Below are positions 34,251 to 38,321 of a stretch of 38,321 bases of DNA, piece after piece; position 1 is the first letter of the stretch; every line of letters starts with the position of its first letter. Under the pieces are notes generated by a model. It was not told where the DNA came from, did no database searches, and worked only from the letters and a program-made list of their open reading frames with translations. Made by a program: the position numbers and the translations under genes. Where the stretch lies: NCBI GenBank assembly GCA_016841875.1, contig JAENYG010000027.1, forward strand, positions 1 through 38,321, written 5' to 3'. The stretch comes from Syntrophomonas sp. GTDB taxonomy: Bacteria; Bacillota; Syntrophomonadia; Syntrophomonadales; Syntrophomonadaceae.

Positions 34251-34480
34251 ATAAATAAAGCCTCCTATCCACCAAGGGACGGAGGCTATCAGCTATCCGC
34301 GGTACCACCCTTATTGACAAAAAAATGTCCGCTTAATCCTTTTAACGGGGGAAACCGGCTCAACCTGACCTGCCCAGTGCATTTCAGGCGGCAACTCAGA
34401 AACCCATTCGATGGAACTATAGTACCGGTTTACAGCTGCTCCGGTTCTCTGTGACTATAATGTACCCATCTACTATCTTT
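34251..34480 (-). ncRNA. T-box leader of trpS (Trp specifier)
   Basis: On the minus strand the T-box core AAGGGTGGTACCGCGG lies at 34312-34297. The terminator stem AGCCTCC/GGAGGCT (34287-34281 and 34265-34259) with a T-rich end follows. In the stem I part, TCGAATGGGTTTCTGAG places UGG, the Trp codon, at 34406-34404 as the specifier, after the usual GAA. The leader binds uncharged tRNA-Trp and favours read-through. The 5' limit is approximate. Confidence 0.92.
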
Positions 34481-34540
34481 CTTCATTGTGTTTATAAGTA
34501 TTTAGTGCTTCTAAAATACCATTATGGAATCCTTTATGCA

Positions 34541-34904
34541 AGTCTAAACTCTAAATTGTGTTGTTAATCAGTGATAATGTCATGGTATAACTCGTCAGCT
34601 AGAATGTCATCCCCCACTAAACAGATATAATGGGAGGATGAAAATAGAAATGAGCAAACAAGAAGCTAGAAAAATAACCATTATCGAAGAACTGTTGGCA
34701 GGTACTAAAAGACCTCTTCGCAGAGACGCTCCAGGAAATGCTGGAGGCCGAACTGGACACTACCCTGGGCTATGAAAAGAGTGATGCTAAGAGCAAACAG
34801 ACCTCGAATCGGCGTAATGGGCACACCCAGAAAACCGTGCGTAGCGAGTACGCTGAAATCCAGAAGTGTATTGTCCACCAGATACAGTCTAAACTCTAAA
34901 TTGT
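34541..34904 (+). repeat. 19-bp direct repeats around an IS remnant
   Basis: AGTCTAAACTCTAAATTGT occurs at 34541-34559 and again, exact, at 34886-34904. The repeats bracket about 326 bases that contain the transposase fragment. They are longer than the 8-9 bp target duplications typical of IS256-family elements. Confidence 0.8.
34650..34865 (+). pseudogene. IS256-family transposase fragment, frameshifted and truncated
   Basis: From the ATG at 34650 the reading is MSKQEARKITIIEELLAGTK; after an AAAA run at 34707-34710 the family sequence continues in another frame as DLFAETLQEMLEAELDTTLG, then YEKSDAKSKQTSNRRNGHTQ and KTVRSEYAEIQ, ending about 34865. This is the N-terminal part of Mutator/IS256-type transposases. 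The DDE catalytic domain is absent, so the element is dead. One extra base in the A run explains the frame change. Confidence 0.85.
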
Positions 34905-35032
34905 CTGCAGCGGTTGAACTGATATTGCAAATAGTAAGATTATATAATATTATGATTAAAGATTATTTATGATGGAATAGTACTTTTTGAGCGTATTTGC
35001 CTTTGTATTTTCAGGTGAAGGAGTATTTACCG

Positions 35033-35458
35033 ATGAATAGATTAAATGCCTATGTTTGTTTTAATATGCGTGCCGCCATGAAGAAAATTGACCGTTTATT
35101 TAGTAATAAACTGGAAGATATAGGGATCAGTATACCCCAGTCGTTTATACTATTTTGTTTGCAGGAAGAAAATGGACTGACCCTTAAAGAAATAGGCAGT
35201 CGTACTCTCATTGACAGTTCATCTATGACCGTACTGGTAGATAAACTGGAAAAAGATGAACTGGTGAAAAGACAGTTAGACTCCCAGGATAGGCGAGCTA
35301 TCAGGGTATTTATAACCGATGCGGGTATGGAAATGGCTGATAAGATTTCCAGTGTAATATCGAGTTTGAATACGGTGCTGTTTGATCTGTTGGGTGAGGG
35401 TAATCAAAAAGAATTTATCCATGGATTAAATAATATTGTCAATGGAATCGAAGACTAA
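35033..35458 (+). CDS. MarR-family transcriptional regulator
   Basis: The product has 141 residues. The winged HTH shows ISIPQSFILFCLQEENG, LTLKEIGSRTLIDSSSMTVL (recognition helix region) and VDKLEKDELVKRQLDSQDRR, whose DRR is the family's wing motif. The N- and C-terminal helices are for dimerisation. The ATG at 35033 follows GAAGGAG and is preferred to 34997. No neighbour suggests a target: on one side is an IS remnant and on the other a convergent membrane protein. A regulated transport or stress gene is the family norm. Confidence 0.88.
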   Translation: MNRLNAYVCFNMRAAMKKIDRLFSNKLEDIGISIPQSFILFCLQEENGLTLKEIGSRTLIDSSSMTVLVDKLEKDELVKRQLDSQDRRAIRVFITDAGMEMADKISSVISSLNTVLFDLLGEGNQKEFIHGLNNIVNGIED

Positions 35459-35536
35459 TCATTAGAAAATTTGGCTTGAACTAAATAATGAGTATAAGGG
35501 CTGCAACTCAAAGAGCTGCAGCTTCAGACCGACGAC

Positions 35537-35588
35537 AAAAGCCCTTTACAGGACTACCCCGGCATGGGGTTGTCATGTAAGGGCTTTT
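35537..35588. repeat. Hairpin repeat, member of the dispersed GC-rich family
   Basis: AAAAGCCCTTTACA (35537-35550) pairs with TGTAAGGGCTTTT (35576-35588), with one bulge, around an inner ACCCCG/GGGGT hairpin. It can end the MarR transcript, since it has a T-rich tail. Its CGACGACAAAAGCCC...ACCCCG layout resembles both arms of the element at 10.45-10.83 kb. Confidence 0.65.
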
Positions 35589-35635
35589 CTTATGCATTGA
35601 TCTTGATTTCTTTAGCTATATCGAGTGCAGCGAGG

Positions 35636-35682
35636 CCAAATTGTGGTCCCCGAAGGGGGCTTCTGTAATCGGCCTGTCATCT
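35636..35682. repeat. Copy of the dispersed TGTGGTCCCC repeat
   Basis: AAATTGTGGTCCCCGAAGGG (35638-35657), continued to the GGCCTGTCAT end near 35680, matches unit 1 at 8783-8808 with one mismatch. Its reverse complement aligns with 10445-10478 (CAGGCCGAT-ACAGAAGCCCC). Confidence 0.8.
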
Positions 35683-35737
35683 TGTCTGCTTATATCAGAG
35701 TATGGGATGGACACTGTATAGAACGGGATATTTTGAT

Positions 35738-38032
35738 CTAGAGCGGAGTTTCCTGGTGCTTCATCATCATGAGCAGAAAAGGCATCACCAGGTAAATGCT
35801 GGTAGTAGAAGCTGCCACAATACCAGAATCATTTACTATTAAAGCCACCAATGCTGCAGTAACTATGCCAACAAAACCTTTAAGAATAATAGGGCGGCGG
35901 GTAAAGAGATTTTTCATAGCCCCAACCGGAAAATAAATAAATGTGGCCAGAACCAATAAAATTACTATAAATACCCGGCTCCAGATGGTGTATCTAATGA
36001 GTTTAATGTTAACCTGCAGTTTACGCGTTATTATTGTAAGGGCTTCCTGCCAACCCCCTCCCATGATCTGACTGGCTGCTCTGCCAATATGAGACTGGAG
36101 TTCGGGAGGCCGATTCATATCATAATAACTAACACCAAGTACGGTCAGCACAATGATTCCTGCTATGCTCAAGTAACCTATAAAACTTAGTCTCATTTCG
36201 CTGAAGAGATATAAACTGACCAGGAATGCTAACGGAGCTGTAATTACTCCATCTGATTGAGCCCCCAGGGAAGGCATGCCAATCAGATAACATTGGGAGA
36301 AAAAGAAAAGCGCAATAAACAATAACATCCATTTATTTTTATGTTTCTCGTACAGAGCTGCTCCAGCGGCTATGGAGGCCCCGATCAATATTCCCATATA
36401 TTCGTTGCCTATCCCATAATAACGAGCTCCTGACATAGGATCGTACCCTAGTACCGAACATTGAATCAAATGGGTACCTGTTAAAACGTCAATATCTAAA
36501 GCCAGTACGGTGACAATACTCAGTATCACAAAAGCCAGAAACCCATTTCCCCTGCACAATAAGAGGGACAGGAAAGTTAAGATAACAGTAGCCAGGATGG
36601 CTGCCATTATGTATAACCAGTCATAGGCCAAGTTTGACAGGCCCAGGAATAATAAAACCAGGGGGAAGCACACCATAGCTATGATCAGAGGCTGTAAAAT
36701 GTACTTCAGTTTTTTGAACTTGAGTATTATTATAGATGCAATTAATAATATGATAATCAATGCTGCCACATAGCCTTTTATCAGGGGTGTTCTTAGCCGG
36801 CTGGTAGTACTGGTATGGTTGGCTAATTGCTGGGCTTCATCCAGGTTATCAATATTCCCCGCAGGTATACCCTGGATAGGTCGGCCTATCATTGAGTTAT
36901 CCGTGTTTTTTAAATTAAAGAAGTTAAGAATAGTAGGAGCAATATCAGTATTGGCTATTATATAATCCCGCTGGGTGGCTGGAGATGTCAAATATCCCTT
37001 ATTAATTCCAAAACCACTGGCAATTACGGGAGCGAAATTATTCTTATTGGCTGTCTCTGTCCGGGAACAAGAAGGACTAACTATAAGCAGTAAATCCCGG
37101 GAAGAGTCCATTTCATTATTTATCCAGCCAGCAAAGCAGTCTATTTCACCCAGTATCTGGTTTTTCTCGGTTTGAATCACTTCTTCAAAGGCAGCAGGCG
37201 AATTTTCCAGGCGCGCCAGATCAGATAGATCGAGTATTAGCAGGTCAGACTTTTCTGCTAAATGGTCAGTCTGTTCTTTAAGGTATTCATAGTTAGTTTT
37301 ATAGCTTAATATGCTATCCTGAGGAATCAGGCGGGTAGAAACCCCTACATCTCCCAAAGCTACTTTGCCGCTGGCATCCATGCCCAAGGCCACTACAGGA
37401 CGCATCAATTCTATACCGTTATCTGCATTTCCTAAAACACAGGTGGTATATCCATTATCAGCCAGTATCTGTCCCATAGCTCCTGGGATAGTAGTAACAC
37501 TTTCGCTTTTCATGCCAATGAGTAAATCTGGTAAATTTACCAGCAGGCAGGCACTATCCCCCGGTTCCCAGGAAGTCATGTTCTTATAAAATACTGAAGC
37601 GATTTGATGCTGCTGGGGAACCATTTCATCCTTATTAAATCCCATCAATCCGCTTTTGTTGGTGCGAGCTAGATTTCCCGCCCCAATAGTAAGGTAGGTA
37701 TTCATAGTATTGTATCCTTTGAGAGTGCGGGTACTGCAAAGACCAACTGCTCCCTTATCTATTATCTCTGTCAGGTAGGGGGTGGTGGCTTCATTAATGT
37801 CATTAATAGATAGTTTATCTATTACCAGCAGATACACATGGCCGGTTTTCTTCTGCTCAGGAACCGATGCGTATAAAGGTGATAGAAGAGGATTTATAAA
37901 TAGAAGTATTACTAGCATGCTAAGCACAATCTGCCGCCAGCAGTCTTTTATTTTTGTGGAGTTTAAGGTTGGATCAATAAAAGTAGTATCTTTTGATTCT
38001 TGCCGTAATGGTAATAAAATCATCTTTTCCAT
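35738..38032 (-). CDS. Alkaline-phosphatase-fold polytopic membrane protein
   Basis: The product has 764 residues. A first membrane helix lies at about 36-58 (IVLSMLVILLFINPLL). An outside domain follows (about 65-400) with an alkaline-phosphatase-superfamily look: VYLLVIDKLSINDI, TPYLTEIIDKGAVGLCSTRT, and late metal-site-like motifs LLLIVSPSC and NTDIAPTILNFFNL. From about 415 to the end there are about 10-11 helices. The layout recalls predicted lipid- or glycan-modifying phosphotransferases and phosphodiesterases, but the substrate is unknown. The ATG at 38032 has GAGGAG 7 bases before it; the longer GTG start at 38071 has none. Confidence 0.8.
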   Translation of the reverse strand: MEKMILLPLRQESKDTTFIDPTLNSTKIKDCWRQIVLSMLVILLFINPLLSPLYASVPEQKKTGHVYLLVIDKLSINDINEATTPYLTEIIDKGAVGLCSTRTLKGYNTMNTYLTIGAGNLARTNKSGLMGFNKDEMVPQQHQIASVFYKNMTSWEPGDSACLLVNLPDLLIGMKSESVTTIPGAMGQILADNGYTTCVLGNADNGIELMRPVVALGMDASGKVALGDVGVSTRLIPQDSILSYKTNYEYLKEQTDHLAEKSDLLILDLSDLARLENSPAAFEEVIQTEKNQILGEIDCFAGWINNEMDSSRDLLLIVSPSCSRTETANKNNFAPVIASGFGINKGYLTSPATQRDYIIANTDIAPTILNFFNLKNTDNSMIGRPIQGIPAGNIDNLDEAQQLANHTSTTSRLRTPLIKGYVAALIIILLIASIIILKFKKLKYILQPLIIAMVCFPLVLLFLGLSNLAYDWLYIMAAILATVILTFLSLLLCRGNGFLAFVILSIVTVLALDIDVLTGTHLIQCSVLGYDPMSGARYYGIGNEYMGILIGASIAAGAALYEKHKNKWMLLFIALFFFSQCYLIGMPSLGAQSDGVITAPLAFLVSLYLFSEMRLSFIGYLSIAGIIVLTVLGVSYYDMNRPPELQSHIGRAASQIMGGGWQEALTIITRKLQVNIKLIRYTIWSRVFIVILLVLATFIYFPVGAMKNLFTRRPIILKGFVGIVTAALVALIVNDSGIVAASTTSIYLVMPFLLMMMKHQETPL

Positions 38033-38321
38033 AGAAGCTCCTCTGTAACTGATATTAATAATTTTGCTCACTATTTATATATTCTAGTATAAAAATACCA
38101 TATTGGCGAAAAAAATATGGCTGTTATTAATTGATATGGAAATTAAATAACAAATTATTAAAATTATGAATAAAACCCGGTATATTAATATTGCATACTA
38201 TAGTAATTAAGGAATATTTATTTAATTTCGTTGTACCAGGGATATTTAACGGAATTTTAATAAAAACGGTAAATTGTAAAACGAAGTGTCGTTTATAGAA
38301 AAAAGAGAGTCCCACAGGGAC
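38033..38321. other. AT-rich region at the right end
   Basis: I see no convincing gene. It presumably contains the leftward promoter of the phosphatase-fold gene. At the very end GTCCCACAGGGAC (38309-38321) is a palindromic hairpin cut by the window edge. Confidence 0.4.

Noticed and set aside
34772-34972. 66-codon plus-strand open frame
   Set aside because: It is out of frame with the IS256-type transposase similarity and runs past the direct repeat.

Overview
The window reads as a chromosomal segment of an anaerobic, low-to-mid G+C Firmicute, most likely a syntrophic fatty-acid oxidiser of the Syntrophomonadaceae type. The basis is gene content: an acyl-CoA dehydrogenase/thiolase pair, a ferredoxin-ASKHA corrinoid-activator-like protein, a minimal SufCB pair, pyruvoyl arginine decarboxylase, feoB/feoA, a class A-like RNase P RNA, a T-box and a c-di-AMP riboswitch. 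The taxon is inferred; no ribosomal marker is present.

Layout. 1-3.6 kb is an accessory, decaying stretch: a hypothetical protein, a secreted YD-repeat/Ig-like protein gene broken by a 131-bp insertion, a 22-codon toxin-like peptide, a stop-interrupted membrane protein gene and a small membrane protein. 3.7-6.1 kb is housekeeping: trmK, a Nif3-family gene and an HU gene. 6.3-8.7 kb (minus strand) is a beta-oxidation operon, thiolase then acyl-CoA dehydrogenase, with tandem 58/59-bp repeats against the thiolase ribosome binding site. 8.9-10.9 kb is mostly non-coding: TTGCAA-type inverted repeats, rnpB on the minus strand, a three-helix membrane protein and a large hairpin-rich repeat element. 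10.9-17.4 kb (plus strand) carries an FdhD-like protein lacking the usual Cys pair, the ferredoxin-ASKHA protein, a crotonase-fold protein, an SDR, a PHP phosphatase, a cation/Ca2+ exchanger and a YlbF-family protein. gdhA follows, and immediately after its terminator lies a group II intron remnant without a reverse transcriptase. 20-25.4 kb holds a PrsA-like lipoprotein, then iron genes: Fur box-fur-feoB-feoA-sufC-sufB. 25.5-28.7 kb has a LysR regulator and a polyamine cluster (pyruvoyl arginine decarboxylase, speE, speB). 29.8-33.1 kb is a c-di-AMP riboswitch followed by a three-gene glycine betaine ABC transporter. 33.2-34.5 kb (minus) is trpS with a Trp T-box. The right end has an IS256-type remnant, a MarR regulator, more dispersed repeats and a large alkaline-phosphatase-fold membrane protein.

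Functional themes are fatty-acid oxidation, iron uptake feeding Fe-S assembly under Fur, arginine to agmatine to putrescine/spermidine, and osmoprotection under c-di-AMP. The most striking observation is a 92-bp exact copy of an internal piece of the Nif3-family gene sitting inside the YD/Ig-like gene 2.8 kb away, together with an exact 40-bp duplication of host sequence. Removing 131 bp restores a 483-codon frame. A second layer is a family of short GC-rich palindromic repeats at 8.75, 10.45, 10.8, 35.5 and 35.64 kb.
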